From positions 2,418,001-2,482,000 of the forward strand of contig OZ244818.1 in the NCBI GenBank assembly GCA_965220285.1: a DNA stretch of 64,000 bases, in the 5' to 3' direction. Made by a program: the position numbers and the translations under genes. Source of the DNA: Bin5 sp009843665 (GTDB lineage Bacteria; Chloroflexota; Anaerolineae; Caldilineales; Caldilineaceae). Below are positions 1 to 9,076 of this stretch, one piece after another; position 1 is the stretch's first letter; the number at the start of each line of letters is the position of its first letter. The notes under the pieces are model-generated. The model was not told the origin of the DNA. It was given only the letters and a program-made list of their open reading frames with translations, and did not search any database.

Positions 1-25
1 CTAAACACTCTCTACGAGGTGAGAT

Positions 26-724
26 ATGTTTTTCTTCGATCCGCTCTACTTCATCATCAGCCTGCCCGCCCTCGCGCTGGGCCTGTGGGCGCAGATGAAA
101 GTCAAATCAGCCTTCAACAAGTATTCGCGGGTGTCGGTGGGCCGCGGCGCGGCCGGCGCGCAGGTGGCGCGACGCATCCTCGATTCCAACGGGCTGGGTC
201 ACGTCAACGTCGAAGAGACGCGCGGCTTTTTGTCCGACCACTATGATCCGAGGTCGAGGACCCTGCGCCTGAGCCCACAGGTCTATCAGAGCAACAGTGT
301 GGCCGCGGTCGGCGTTGCCGCGCATGAGGCCGGACACGCCATCCAGCACAGCACCGACTACGCCCCGCTCGCCCTGCGCAGCGCCATCGTTCCCAGCGTG
401 CAGATCGGCAGTTGGCTGGGCCCGATCATCTTTATCATCGGCATGTTCATGGGGCCCGGGCTGGGGTTCACGATCTCCCTGATCGGACTGATCCTGTTCG
501 CCGCGGTCGCCGTGTTTACGCTGGTGACGCTGCCGGTGGAGTTTAACGCCAGTAAACGGGCCAAGGAGGTCCTGGTGACGCAGGGGTTCGTCGGCCAGCA
601 CGAGATGAAGGGGGTCAACGCGGTGCTCGATGCCGCGGCGCTGACCTACGTTGCGGCTGCCATCCAGGCGATCACTACGCTGCTCTACTATGCCTTCATC
701 CTGTTCGCCCGCAGCCGGGAATAA
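26..724 (+). CDS. YugP-type zinc metallopeptidase, membrane bound
   Basis: Putative neutral zinc peptidase of the YugP (Zn_peptidase_2) family, 232 aa, the usual family length. The HExxH zinc motif is at residues 100-104 (HEAGH), after a hydrophobic N-terminal segment (about 4-22). Two more hydrophobic segments follow (about 130-155 and 158-180) and another near the C-terminus. The protein should sit in the cytoplasmic membrane. The ATG at 26 has a good GAGGTGAG ribosome site just upstream. A hairpin at 758-790 separates it from the next small membrane gene on the same strand. Family is recognised from sequence; the substrate is unknown. Confidence 0.85.
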   Translation: MFFFDPLYFIISLPALALGLWAQMKVKSAFNKYSRVSVGRGAAGAQVARRILDSNGLGHVNVEETRGFLSDHYDPRSRTLRLSPQVYQSNSVAAVGVAAHEAGHAIQHSTDYAPLALRSAIVPSVQIGSWLGPIIFIIGMFMGPGLGFTISLIGLILFAAVAVFTLVTLPVEFNASKRAKEVLVTQGFVGQHEMKGVNAVLDAAALTYVAAAIQAITTLLYYAFILFARSRE

Positions 725-757
725 GCGGCCCGTTTTCGCCTGGAAGGGGTAAAGCAA

Positions 758-790
758 TGCGCAGCGTCCGCATTCAGTGAACGCTGCGCA
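758..790. repeat. Intergenic hairpin
   Basis: A perfect 10-bp inverted repeat, TGCGCAGCGT (758-767) and its complement (781-790), with a 13-nt loop. It lies between the peptidase gene and the small membrane gene. No T-run follows, so it is more likely an mRNA-stabilising or attenuating hairpin than a classical terminator. Confidence 0.6.
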
Positions 791-812
791 TAGTTCCTAC
801 GGAGTCTGAAAT

Positions 813-1085
813 ATGTTTACAGGACAACAAACCTCTGTGCGCTTCTTTCGCACAGGACAGCGAATCTCACAGCAAGCCGGCGGTTTCGGACGCTGGCTGT
901 TCATCGCCCCGGGGCTGATACTGATTCTCTTTGGCGTTGCGATTCTGCTCTGGCCGGAGTTGTTGGCCTATATGGTGGCCGGACTCTTCATCGCCATCGG
1001 CTTCAGCATCACCGGATGGGGCTGGCGCCTCTCCCAGCGGCAGCGCAACACCGCAGCCCGCTGGGAAACCATCGACGAGTATTGA
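813..1085 (+). CDS. Small two-helix membrane protein
   Basis: A 90-aa protein with two adjacent hydrophobic segments (about residues 29-48 and 50-70) and a basic, polar C-terminal tail (about 71-90). GGAG lies 9 nt upstream of the ATG. I do not recognise a named family. It follows the YugP-type peptidase on the same strand after a hairpin, so the two may be co-transcribed. Composition and ribosome site support a real gene; no function is assigned. Confidence 0.65.
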   Translation: MFTGQQTSVRFFRTGQRISQQAGGFGRWLFIAPGLILILFGVAILLWPELLAYMVAGLFIAIGFSITGWGWRLSQRQRNTAARWETIDEY

Positions 1086-1137
1086 AATCAGCGACTCTGA
1101 GTAGTCGGTGCTCGGTGATCAACTCCCTACATGGGCG

Positions 1138-1169
1138 ACTGACCACTGATCACTGACTACTGACCACTG
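1138..1169. repeat. Short degenerate repeat tract (ACTGACCACTG type)
   Basis: Overlapping copies of ACTGACCACTG and ACTGATCACTG. Related words recur at about 53421-53442 and around 60267-60290, each time near other dispersed repeats. It overlaps the 3' end of the zinc-ribbon gene. Confidence 0.5.
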
Positions 1170-1564
1170 CTGTCATACCCGTCGTCGACCTCGATGGTGT
1201 GCTCCTCTTCGCCCGACCGCCACACACCGTTTCGATCACCAACAGCCCATTTCGAACGGATATGAATGAACCGGCTGGCCCGTCCCTTTCGGGACTGCGC
1301 CGGCGGCCGCGACACGTTGCGGCTGAGCGCGTTGGATGCCAGCTCCGGCAACTGTTTCTGCAACAACTTCCACCCGGCCCGCAGCGCAAAGCTGGCCAGA
1401 CCGGCGGCCACAGGCAACCCGACCTTCGCCACCACTTCCGGCAGCGTGTTGCGGCTTTCAAGCGGATAACCGTCCTGCACATTGTAGCCGCAGTCGCCGC
1501 AGTGCCGCGCCGCCATCGCCACATTCTGCCCGCAGTTGGGGCAAACCCGAAACACCTCGCTCAT
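1157..1564 (-). CDS. Zinc-ribbon protein with short hydrophobic segment
   Basis: A 135-aa protein. Residues 8-25 hold a CPNC...CGDC zinc ribbon (Cys 8, 11, 22, 25), followed by a weakly hydrophobic stretch (about 43-60) and a basic then acidic tail. I chose the ATG at 1564 because AGGAA lies upstream of it; an in-frame start 36 nt further upstream lacks a better site. The stop codon lies inside a tract of short ACTGACCACTG-type repeats (1138-1169), so the C-terminus may have been altered by repeat growth. Function is unknown; ribbons of this kind usually bind zinc in small regulatory or envelope proteins. Confidence 0.65.
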   Translation of the reverse strand: MSEVFRVCPNCGQNVAMAARHCGDCGYNVQDGYPLESRNTLPEVVAKVGLPVAAGLASFALRAGWKLLQKQLPELASNALSRNVSRPPAQSRKGRASRFIHIRSKWAVGDRNGVWRSGEEEHTIEVDDGYDSSGQ

Positions 1565-1634
1565 ATCTGGTTCCTTTCCCCTGCAAACTGAGTACCCCAA
1601 AGTATAGCATCCTTCCCGTGATCGCTAAAGCAGG

Positions 1635-3112
1635 GGGCGCGGGCGGGTGCATCCCAAATTGTTTGCTGGGTCAGGTAAGGCCAAGGAGCGCAAGAGGGTT
1701 GAGTTGGTGCTGGCTAAGTAGTGTAGAGCGCAGAGCGAGCATAGTTTGAGCGCCTAGACGAGACCAGCGCATACCAGATTGCTTGAGGCGCTGCTGGACG
1801 ACATGTTTGCAGGCGGATTCGACGGTGCCACTGCCGATGGGATAACCTGCCTTGCGGAAGAGGTGATAGCGCATACGCCAGCGATTGTGGAAGAGATAGA
1901 GAATGGCGTTACGAACGTCGTCAGGTAGGGGACGTCCTCTTGGGTAGAGTAGGCGGATGTGGCGCAGAAGAGTGCGCAGGCGACCTGTAATCAGGTGTTG
2001 TTTTTGGGCGGAGACCCATGCAGTCGCCTCTTCTGATTCGGTGTCGAATCGGTGTTGTGCGATCAGCCACAGCTTTTCGACAGCGTGCCACCAGTCGATG
2101 ATTTCGACGCAGTTGCCATAGCACATGCGCACGATGTTCCAGATCCAGGCTGCGCCGTCATTGACACTGCTCAGATAGTTGGCATTTTCCACACCGCGGC
2201 GACAGGCTTCCGCCCACTGCTGCTGTCCGAACTCGGTGGCATCCCACAGTCCTGCCCGATAGCTATGGTCGCTGAGATGGGCGACCGCTTTGCCTGTCTC
2301 CGCATCCAGCTGATGGCGTACAGCGGACACGGTAACCAGTTTCACCTCTTTCCAACCTTCCTCGCGGATATTGACCATCGCACCATCCATCGAAATGTTC
2401 ATCACATCGCTCGCCGGCTCCACCTGCTCGCGCCAGACCACCTCTGTCTCTTTGCTCGGTATCTGCACCATGGCCTGCGCTTCTTGGGCTTGCTGCGCGA
2501 CCAACCGCCCTCCATACTCCTGCGCCAGCCGCTGCAGACTGTTCTTCGAAATGGGCACATGCGTCAATTCCTCAAACTGCCTGGCCGCACGCGCAAAGGG
2601 AATCTCACTGCCCATCCGCAACGCTTGCGCTAGCGTTCCCGGTGACCAACTACGTTGCTCTATCAACTGAAGACGGCGGTCCAGGGGGAAAAATCCCCTG
2701 TCCACATTCCGGACAGCGGCGATGGGTTCGCTTCACCTCTACTTGCCCTTCAGCATGGAGTACCGTGCGCGTGCGCCGTCCATTCGATCTCGTCTTCTGC
2801 CCACACTCCGCACATTCCACCTCCTCGTACCTCCCATCTCCATGTTGCAACAACATCTCCCCCAGCATCTCTCCCATCAACTCCCGCCGCTCTTGCGACA
2901 ACTTGCCCGCAATCTCATCAAAACTCGCTTCGGGATGCTCTTCCCCCCAATCCCACATCGCCTCAAACATCTCCTCCGCACCACGCATAAACTTCGCCTT
3001 CGCCTCTTCTCTTTTCACCTCATCCCCCTCTTTCTCTTCTCTACTTTTCTCCTACCTCCAGTCTACCTCCCTTCTGCCTCGCAAAAAATCTGGGATGCAC
3101 CCGCGCGGGCCC
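1635..3112 (-). mobile_element. ISKra4-family insertion sequence, 1478 bp
   Basis: Bounded by imperfect 32-bp terminal inverted repeats at 1635-1666 and 3081-3112, which share a GCGGGTGCATCCCA core. It contains a two-phase transposase gene on the minus strand. No convincing target duplication was seen. It sits just upstream of the first importer set (start at 3198), so it may have separated that operon from its original promoter or supplied a new one. Confidence 0.85.
1671..3018 (-). CDS. ISKra4-family transposase, two reading phases
   Basis: The 5' phase (3018-2650, 122 aa) carries a CxxC...CxxC zinc motif. The 3' phase (about 2705-1671) carries the DDE core: SMDG, DWWHAVE, and a Glu in GTVESACKHVV. 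The phases overlap. Joining them needs a +1 shift, best placed at a CCC-C run (2688-2685), which restores a smooth GQGIFPLDRR junction. Members of this IS family are known to use programmed frameshifting, so this is probably a functional gene rather than a broken one. A sporadic 1-nt insertion is the alternative. Confidence 0.8.
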
Positions 3113-3197
3113 TTTTTTGCGGGTTGTTGGGGCCAATGAGGTAATGATATAATGTTGCCGGTCATGGCCGCCCCTTCACAGTCCACAGGCACAAATC

Positions 3198-4157
3198 ATG
3201 GCTGACGTCGTGCAGACTCCACACGCTGACGCGGGCAGCATTCCAATGCATCGCACGAGTCAGGCTTCGTTGGTCCAGCGGGTATGGCGAGCGAAGCGCT
3301 ACTACCTGTACCTCGTGCCGATCTTCGCACTGCTGGGCGTCTTCTCCTACTACCCGCCGCTGATGGCGCTCTACTATTCCTTCACCAACTACGACGGCCT
3401 CAGCGGCAAATTTATCGGACTGGAAAACTTCACCGACCTCGCCAGCGACCGCATCTTTCGCGCCTCGATCAAGAACGCCGTCATCCTCCTGTTTGCCAAT
3501 ATGGTCACCGGCCTGATCCCGCCGCTGCTGGTCGCGGAGTTGCTGTTCTCGCTGCGCAGCCAGCGCATGGGGGACTTCTATCGCACGGCGTTTCTGATCC
3601 CGACGCTTGTGCCGGCCATTGTGATCATATTGACCTGGCGCTATATCTATCATGCCCGCTACGGCTTGATCAACAACGTCCTCACCGCGGTCGGGCTGGA
3701 TTTTCTGACGCATGACTGGCTGGGCAGCTTCGATACGGCTCTGGCCGCGCTCGTTTTCTTCAGCTTCCCGTGGATTAACGCCACCATCATGTTGATCCTG
3801 CTGGCAGCCCTGATCGATATCCCCCGCGAGCTGATCGACGCCTTCCGCCTGGACTCCTCTTCGACGTTACAGCGGATCAGACACGTCGATCTGCCCTATA
3901 TCGTTGGCGCCATCCGCCTGGTGATCGTCCTGAATGTCATCGGCACCTTGCAGGGTTTCAATCTGCAGTTCGCCATGACGGGCGGAGGCCCCGGTTCAGC
4001 GACGATGGTGCCGGCGTTTCACATGTACAGCCAGGCCTTCTTCTCGTCACGCTTTGGGTACGGCTCGGCGATTGGCACACTCCTGTTCCTGGTCATCGTT
4101 GGCCTGACCGTAATGACGCGCCGCTATTTGCGGTCCGGCATCGAGTACGAGGCCTAG
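3198..4157 (+). CDS. Sugar ABC importer permease (MalF type), set 1
   Basis: A 319-aa inner-membrane subunit with six predicted helices, the first at about residues 35-55. The ATPase-contact (EAA) loop is recognisable as ELIDAFRLDSSSTLQRIRHV, though the usual EAA-G core is weak. It pairs with the permease starting at 4183 and the lipoprotein at 5212. The order (permease, permease, binding protein) is the reverse of the other four sets in the window. An ISKra4 element ends 86 bp upstream. Substrate is inferred to be a sugar or sugar-like solute from family only. Confidence 0.9.
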   Translation: MADVVQTPHADAGSIPMHRTSQASLVQRVWRAKRYYLYLVPIFALLGVFSYYPPLMALYYSFTNYDGLSGKFIGLENFTDLASDRIFRASIKNAVILLFANMVTGLIPPLLVAELLFSLRSQRMGDFYRTAFLIPTLVPAIVIILTWRYIYHARYGLINNVLTAVGLDFLTHDWLGSFDTALAALVFFSFPWINATIMLILLAALIDIPRELIDAFRLDSSSTLQRIRHVDLPYIVGAIRLVIVLNVIGTLQGFNLQFAMTGGGPGSATMVPAFHMYSQAFFSSRFGYGSAIGTLLFLVIVGLTVMTRRYLRSGIEYEA

Positions 4158-4182
4158 ACGAGCATTGCCGGAGGAGAACGGG

Positions 4183-5085
4183 ATGCTTTTTGGCGTAACA
4201 ACAAGCATTAGCCGCACAGGGCCATCGCAGCAAGAGTCGCTGCGTGTAGGGCTGCAGCGTCTTCAGGGGCTGCTGCACCTGGTTCTGATCCCGACGCTGT
4301 TACTGTCCCTAGGGCCGTTGGTGCTGCTGCTTATCGATGCCGGCAAGACGGCCGATCAATTCGAAGCGCATCCCTGGACACTGACGCTGCCCTATCACTT
4401 TAAAAACTATTGGGTTATGGCCGGCGGTATGAGCCGCTATATCCTCAACAGCAGCATTATCAGCGCCATCGCGATTCCATTTGCCCTCGCGCTGGCGAGC
4501 TATACCTCCTACGTCTTCGCCCGGTTCAGTTTTCCGGGGAAAGAGATGTTTTTCTACGCGATTATCATGTTGATGATGATCCCGTTCGTCCTCTATCTCG
4601 TGCCGCAGTATCTGTTGGTGTTGAGCCTGGGGATGATGAACACGCGCTGGGCCTTGATCTTTCCCTATGCGGCCGGCGGCGCTGTCTTCGGCGTCTTTCT
4701 TATTCGCCCGTTCATGGCCGGGCTGCCCGAGGAGCTGTTCGAGGCCGCGCGCATCGACGGCGCGGGCGACTGGCAGGTGTTTTTCAAGATCGCGCTGCCC
4801 CTGTGCCGGCCAATTATGGCGACGCTGATGATCATTCTGCTCCTGGGGCAGTGGAATGACATCATCTGGCCGTCGGTGACGTTGACTTCGGACAAGAATA
4901 AAACGGTGACGCTGGGCATATTCAGTATTGCCAAATCCGTTTTTCATGGGTCGAGTCTTGGCCAGACACAGTGGGGGTTCATGTTCGCCGCCTTTGTCAT
5001 CTCTTCGCTGCCGCTCGTGTTCGTGTTCATACTGGCGCGCAAGGCGTTCATACAGGGGTTGTCGAGCGGGGCACTCAAATTCTAG
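4183..5085 (+). CDS. Sugar ABC importer permease (MalG type), set 1
   Basis: A 300-aa partner permease with six helices and a canonical EAA loop, EELFEAARIDGAGDWQVFFK. An upstream in-frame TTG at 4165 exists, but GGAGGAG at about 4169-4176 precedes the ATG at 4183, which I take as the start. It begins 25 nt after the preceding permease gene, indicating one operon. The C-terminus (QGLSSGALKF) follows the usual MalG-like pattern with a less common ending. Confidence 0.9.
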   Translation: MLFGVTTSISRTGPSQQESLRVGLQRLQGLLHLVLIPTLLLSLGPLVLLLIDAGKTADQFEAHPWTLTLPYHFKNYWVMAGGMSRYILNSSIISAIAIPFALALASYTSYVFARFSFPGKEMFFYAIIMLMMIPFVLYLVPQYLLVLSLGMMNTRWALIFPYAAGGAVFGVFLIRPFMAGLPEELFEAARIDGAGDWQVFFKIALPLCRPIMATLMIILLLGQWNDIIWPSVTLTSDKNKTVTLGIFSIAKSVFHGSSLGQTQWGFMFAAFVISSLPLVFVFILARKAFIQGLSSGALKF

Positions 5086-5211
5086 GCGTTCATGCAGAGC
5101 TATAGCCGTGAATGCAGGAAGTGCAGGGAAACAGAGGAGAAGCCTATCGATCGATGCACAGCAAACGGACAGTTTCAAACGGGACTTAAGCCAGCCAAGG
5201 AGAAGCTACCG

Positions 5212-6846
5212 ATGAAAACCAAGGGGACGTTTGCGAAAACACAGAGGAAGTCGTATACAAGCCCGCGACGCCTGATCTTCACCGTGATCGCCGTCGCGCT
5301 TGTCGCACTGATGGGCGCCTGCGCGCCACAGGTCGTCGAAGTCGAGAGGGTTGTCGAGAAAGTGGTGGAAGTGCCCGCAACCGGCCCGCCGGATCTTGAC
5401 TACGAAGGTGAGCTGGTCGTCATGTTCGACGGGGGCTACATGCCGCCCGAGGGGTTGACGGACGCCCAGAGAGCGGCCGGCGAGACCGGCAACGAGTACA
5501 TGGCAGAGCTGATCGCCCAGTGGGAAGATATGCATCCGGGTATCGACGTCGTGCCCTTCGGCGTACCCGAGGCCCCGCCCGGCGCGCAGACCGCTCTGAT
5601 CTGGTACATGAAGACCGCGATCGCCGCCGGTCAGGGCCCCGACCTGATGCGCTACTACGGTGGTACGGGCTATGACGGTGCTGAAGGCGACAGAGGGCTG
5701 TTGGTCCCCCTGGATGCCTATTTCCGCCAGCCCAACCCGTATGTGGAGGAGGGCAGGGCCGGCAGCGACCGCTGGGTCGACCAGTGGGAGAACGGGTTCG
5801 ACGGCATCCTCGCGCAGAGCAAGAGCCTGGCCGGACGCTACTACTCGATTCCGCTGGAGACGGCCGCGCCATCCCTCATCTACTACAACAAGACCGCGCT
5901 TGATGAGCTGGGCCTGGAGTTCCCCAGCCCGCGCACAAACATCACCGTACTGGTCGAGTTGTTGAAAGAGTTGAAGGCGGCCGGCCATGAGACGCCCATG
6001 CACCTCATGTGCTGCTCGCCCGCCGGCAACTGGGACAGCCTGATTTTCGATCATTCGATCATCGAGCCAAAAGGACTGGCGGAATGGCGGCTGGACTACA
6101 AGGTCAGCCTGAGCGAAAATGTGATTGAGGCTGAGGAGTTCTCGCGCGCCATCAAGCAGGGCCTGTTCGCGGCGACCGATCCCGAGTACAAGGAGACGCT
6201 GCGGCTTGGTAAGCTGTGGGTGCCCTATGTGACCGAGGAGTGGAAGATCGGGGCGCCGGTGCAGTTGAGCGACTTCCTGACCGGGAAGGTGCTGATCCGC
6301 ATGAGCGGCTCCTGGGAGGCCGAGGCCATTCTGGGCAATCCTGAGGTCGACTTTGAGGTGGGCGTGGCGTCCGGCCCGGTGGTCGGGCTGGTGGATTCCG
6401 AGTATTCGATGGAAGAGGAGCCGGGCCCGTTTGTGGGCGGTCCCGCCGGCGCCTGGGTGGTGAATGCCGCCGCTGTCAAGCGCGGCACGCTTGAGGCTTC
6501 GGTTGACTTCCTGCAATTCCTTTCCGCCAACTGGGGCCATGCGGTCAAAGGCCGTCCGGGCCTGGTCCCCGTGATCAAGGACGTGGAGCCGAACGTGCGG
6601 CCGGAGGTGGCCGAACCGGCCAAGGCGCACATTCCGACAAGTGTGATGCGCTGGTCCTATGCGGACATGGTTGATGCCGGCGCGCGCGAAGAGGCGTTCA
6701 TCATCTTGCAGGAGTTCTATCTGGACCAGATTACTATCGATGAGGCCGCCGAACGGATGCAACAGGTCTGGGAGGAGTGGGCCGACCGTGCCATTGAGAC
6801 GAACAGCACGGAGAACGGCGGCTCGTGGGATCTGAGCAAGTGGTAA
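5212..6846 (+). CDS. ABC importer substrate-binding lipoprotein, set 1
   Basis: A 544-aa extracellular solute-binding protein, longer than the usual 400-450. A Sec signal ends in a lipobox LMGAC with the lipidated Cys at residue 37. A Val/Glu-rich linker (VVEVERVVEKVVEV) follows, as is common in Chloroflexota binding proteins. The start at 5212 is chosen because AAGGAG precedes it; the frame is open further upstream. It is last in its transporter operon. A strong 14-bp-arm hairpin at 6901-6940 follows. The ligand is unknown; the neighbouring PhyH enzyme suggests a substrate that is hydroxylated after uptake. Confidence 0.9.
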   Translation: MKTKGTFAKTQRKSYTSPRRLIFTVIAVALVALMGACAPQVVEVERVVEKVVEVPATGPPDLDYEGELVVMFDGGYMPPEGLTDAQRAAGETGNEYMAELIAQWEDMHPGIDVVPFGVPEAPPGAQTALIWYMKTAIAAGQGPDLMRYYGGTGYDGAEGDRGLLVPLDAYFRQPNPYVEEGRAGSDRWVDQWENGFDGILAQSKSLAGRYYSIPLETAAPSLIYYNKTALDELGLEFPSPRTNITVLVELLKELKAAGHETPMHLMCCSPAGNWDSLIFDHSIIEPKGLAEWRLDYKVSLSENVIEAEEFSRAIKQGLFAATDPEYKETLRLGKLWVPYVTEEWKIGAPVQLSDFLTGKVLIRMSGSWEAEAILGNPEVDFEVGVASGPVVGLVDSEYSMEEEPGPFVGGPAGAWVVNAAAVKRGTLEASVDFLQFLSANWGHAVKGRPGLVPVIKDVEPNVRPEVAEPAKAHIPTSVMRWSYADMVDAGAREEAFIILQEFYLDQITIDEAAERMQQVWEEWADRAIETNSTENGGSWDLSKW

Positions 6847-6900
6847 GGCGCGCCGGGCTGCAGGGCGACCTGCGCCGGCTCTGGGTACGATAATCAACAG

Positions 6901-6940
6901 GCCGGTCATGGGGAACGCCGCGTGCATCCCCATGACCGGC
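6901..6940. repeat. Hairpin after binding-protein gene (set 1)
   Basis: A perfect 14-bp inverted repeat, GCCGGTCATGGGGA (6901-6914) and its complement (6927-6940), with a 12-nt loop. It lies between the binding-protein stop and the ribosome site of the next gene. No T-run is present, so it probably acts as an intercistronic stability or attenuation element. Confidence 0.75.
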
Positions 6941-6960
6941 GCACTGTGCAGGAGACGGAC

Positions 6961-7323
6961 ATGGCGCAGACGGCGATACAACAGCTTGAGAGCTGTATCG
7001 AGGCGCTGCAAAAAGGGACGCTGGCGGAAGATCAGCTGCGAGAGGTGCTCGAGACGCTGCGCCGCGGCGGCGCGGGACAGCAGGATCTGCTCTACCTGCA
7101 GGCCGACCAGACATCGGTGGCGTCGCAGGTGATAGGGTTTTCACTGGTGGAGGGCGGTGAGGTGGTGGAGCAGCATCCGGGCGACCCGTGGCCCTACGAG
7201 ACCGTACTGGATGCCATGCAGGACGGCTGGCGGATCGTGCAGTTCCCCAATCTGGCGCTGGTGCCTGATGAGAACCGGCCCACCGGGCTGGGCTGCGAGT
7301 TCATTCTGGAGAAGTGGAGATAA
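6961..7323 (+). CDS. Small conserved-looking protein upstream of PhyH
   Basis: A 120-aa soluble protein starting at the ATG preceded by AGGAGA. The first half is helical with heptad-like leucines (about residues 5-55). The second half resembles a compact beta domain ending in GCEFILEKW. I do not recognise the family. It stops 4 nt before the PhyH start, so the two are almost certainly co-translated. It may be an accessory subunit of the dioxygenase or importer, but that is inference from position only. Confidence 0.6.
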   Translation: MAQTAIQQLESCIEALQKGTLAEDQLREVLETLRRGGAGQQDLLYLQADQTSVASQVIGFSLVEGGEVVEQHPGDPWPYETVLDAMQDGWRIVQFPNLALVPDENRPTGLGCEFILEKWR

Positions 7324-7327
7324 AGCG

Positions 7328-8176
7328 ATGAAAATTTACTACGACTGTGAGCCGACCCTGAACGATAACGAGGTCCTGGAGCTGTGCAAACAGGGCTATA
7401 TCCGGCTAGAAGCGGTCGTGCCGGACGACGTCAACGCGCGCGCCCGCGCCTTTCTGGAGAAGAATACCTCGCATGAGCCGACTGAGATTCTATATGAAGA
7501 CTGGTTCTTGGACGGCGTGATCAAGAATCCGCAGGCCGCGGGCGCGGTGCGCTCGCTGCTGGGCGTCAATTTCGGGCTGCCGCTGCTGATGAGTAATCAC
7601 CGCGTCGAATATCCGACGGAGGCGCAGGGCTGGCACCGCGACGGCAATTCAAAGTTCACGCATGAGCTGCGCAACCTGCAGGTCTTCTATCTGCCGCAGG
7701 ACTGCACGATGGAGATGGGGCCGACCGAGATTATCCCCGGGACGCATCTTCTCTATTCGGCCAATGACCACCTCAAGCATCTGGACCGTGTGCGCGGCAG
7801 CGAGTTCATGGCCGGGCCGGCCGGCTCGATCTTCATCACCGTCTACTCGATCTGGCACCGGCGCTCGACTTCGACGCGGGCGAAGACGCCGGGGGTCCGC
7901 AATGCGCTGAAGTACAACTATTTCCGTACCGCGCCGCCGCAGCGCGACTGGTGCTTCGACCCCGACTTCGACTTCGGCAACGCGCCCTACCTGCCGACAG
8001 GGGACTCCGGCTACTATCGCGATAGATGGCTGGCTGCCAGCCATGCGGCCGAGATGTTCCTGTGGCTGTGCGGCAAGCACGCCCAATTCAAGACCGAGGG
8101 CGGACAGACCTGGCCCCTGAACGCGGCCACGGCCCGCTTCGCCGACGCGCCCTTCGGCGTTCCCCCCGGGCTGTGA
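7328..8176 (+). CDS. PhyH-family Fe(II)/2-oxoglutarate dioxygenase
   Basis: A 282-aa enzyme of the phytanoyl-CoA dioxygenase family. The iron-binding HxD is His103-x-Asp105 in GWHRDG, and the distal His lies in SIWHRRS. It should use 2-oxoglutarate and O2 to hydroxylate a small molecule. It is the last gene of set 1, 4 nt after the 120-aa gene. An in-frame start exists upstream, but it lies inside the preceding gene; the ATG at 7328 is preceded by AAAGCG. It is related to the tandem PhyH pair at 10838-12669 (shared LTDxxVLExC start) but is much more divergent. Confidence 0.85.
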   Translation: MKIYYDCEPTLNDNEVLELCKQGYIRLEAVVPDDVNARARAFLEKNTSHEPTEILYEDWFLDGVIKNPQAAGAVRSLLGVNFGLPLLMSNHRVEYPTEAQGWHRDGNSKFTHELRNLQVFYLPQDCTMEMGPTEIIPGTHLLYSANDHLKHLDRVRGSEFMAGPAGSIFITVYSIWHRRSTSTRAKTPGVRNALKYNYFRTAPPQRDWCFDPDFDFGNAPYLPTGDSGYYRDRWLAASHAAEMFLWLCGKHAQFKTEGGQTWPLNAATARFADAPFGVPPGL

Positions 8177-8538
8177 GTCGAGGGCTGCATTCGCCCTAGC
8201 CCACGGCGCCATCTTATCCTCATTCGCGACAACACTGGCCGTTAGCGCATATCCTCCCAACCCATCCGCGTTGATGGACAGGAGGGTAATCCCTACGCGT
8301 AGTTGGCCGCGATGACAGGACCACGAAGTGACTGAGACAATTGCTGTCCTGCACTTCCGAAAGGCGGTTCTCGTCATCCCGGCCAAGCATCTCCTGGCCA
8401 GCGAGCCCCTTATTGCACACGGTCATGTTGGCGTCGTAGTCAAAGCGGTCTGCGCTGCCGATGCGGTCCACAGCGTGGAAGGGCCCGGCATCGCCGCACA
8501 ATGGCTCACAAAAAGTGTGATGAGATGAAGTACCGTTG
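8177..8538. other. Gene-free stretch
   Basis: No coding region with a plausible ribosome site, no RNA gene and no strong repeat was seen. It marks the border between the set-1 operon and the decayed polymorphic-toxin stretch on the opposite strand. Confidence 0.5.
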
Positions 8539-9066
8539 TCATCGGGCACTGCTGTGAGCCATCTCAACATATCTAAATGAAATCCATCCAGCCGTCGGCT
8601 TGGATTCGGCCACAGCCCTTATTTCTGGATGAACTTCGTACTGTTTTTCCAACGTCCCGTTGGTCGACGGTTCCAGTTCAACCAACACCCAGAACTCTCC
8701 ATTAATTTCGGACCAGGCATATTCTGTGACCATAACCTCGGCACATTCATTTATGAAGCCAAGGTGTTCTCCTCGATAGCCACTGTAGGCACTATCTGTA
8801 TCAGTATTTCCAGGATTAATGGCGGGATACTCCCATACGTCGTGGCGATGTCTCAGGGGCGTGTCTTCATGAGAACATTGTGTCTTCGTCCGCGTAGGTA
8901 AGGTCGTCAACTCGGCAGGAATGCTTGGCAAAGGTGTGAGAGTCGGTTCATCGCAGTCATTTATGTGACAGAGCAGACGGGTGAACCCAAGGACAAAGAC
9001 CACTGCCAAGACCATGAAGAGGAATACGAACCCACAGACCCTTCTGAGGGACTTGGCGTGACGCAT
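8539..9066 (-). CDS. Membrane-anchored hypothetical protein behind Rhs remnant
   Basis: A 175-aa protein with a basic N-terminus, one hydrophobic anchor (about residues 9-31) and an extracytoplasmic or soluble tail. I chose the ATG at 9066, at the head of the hydrophobic segment; the frame is open upstream, but that part overlaps the Rhs fragment in another frame. It starts 10 nt after the Rhs stop at 9077. In polymorphic-toxin loci this is the immunity-gene position, so an immunity role is possible. I recognise no family motif. Confidence 0.5.
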   Translation of the reverse strand: MRHAKSLRRVCGFVFLFMVLAVVFVLGFTRLLCHINDCDEPTLTPLPSIPAELTTLPTRTKTQCSHEDTPLRHRHDVWEYPAINPGNTDTDSAYSGYRGEHLGFINECAEVMVTEYAWSEINGEFWVLVELEPSTNGTLEKQYEVHPEIRAVAESKPTAGWISFRYVEMAHSSAR

Positions 9067-9076
9067 TTTCAGACAT

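Noticed and set aside
5206..7011. A 601-codon open frame antisense to the set-1 binding protein
   Set aside because: It mirrors the codon structure of the real gene on the other strand, is rich in His, Arg and Gln, has no domain and no ribosome site. Long antisense frames are expected at this GC content.
8220..8570. A 116-codon minus-strand frame after the set-1 PhyH gene
   Set aside because: No recognisable domain and no good ribosome site; it overlaps the end of the anchored protein gene in another phase.
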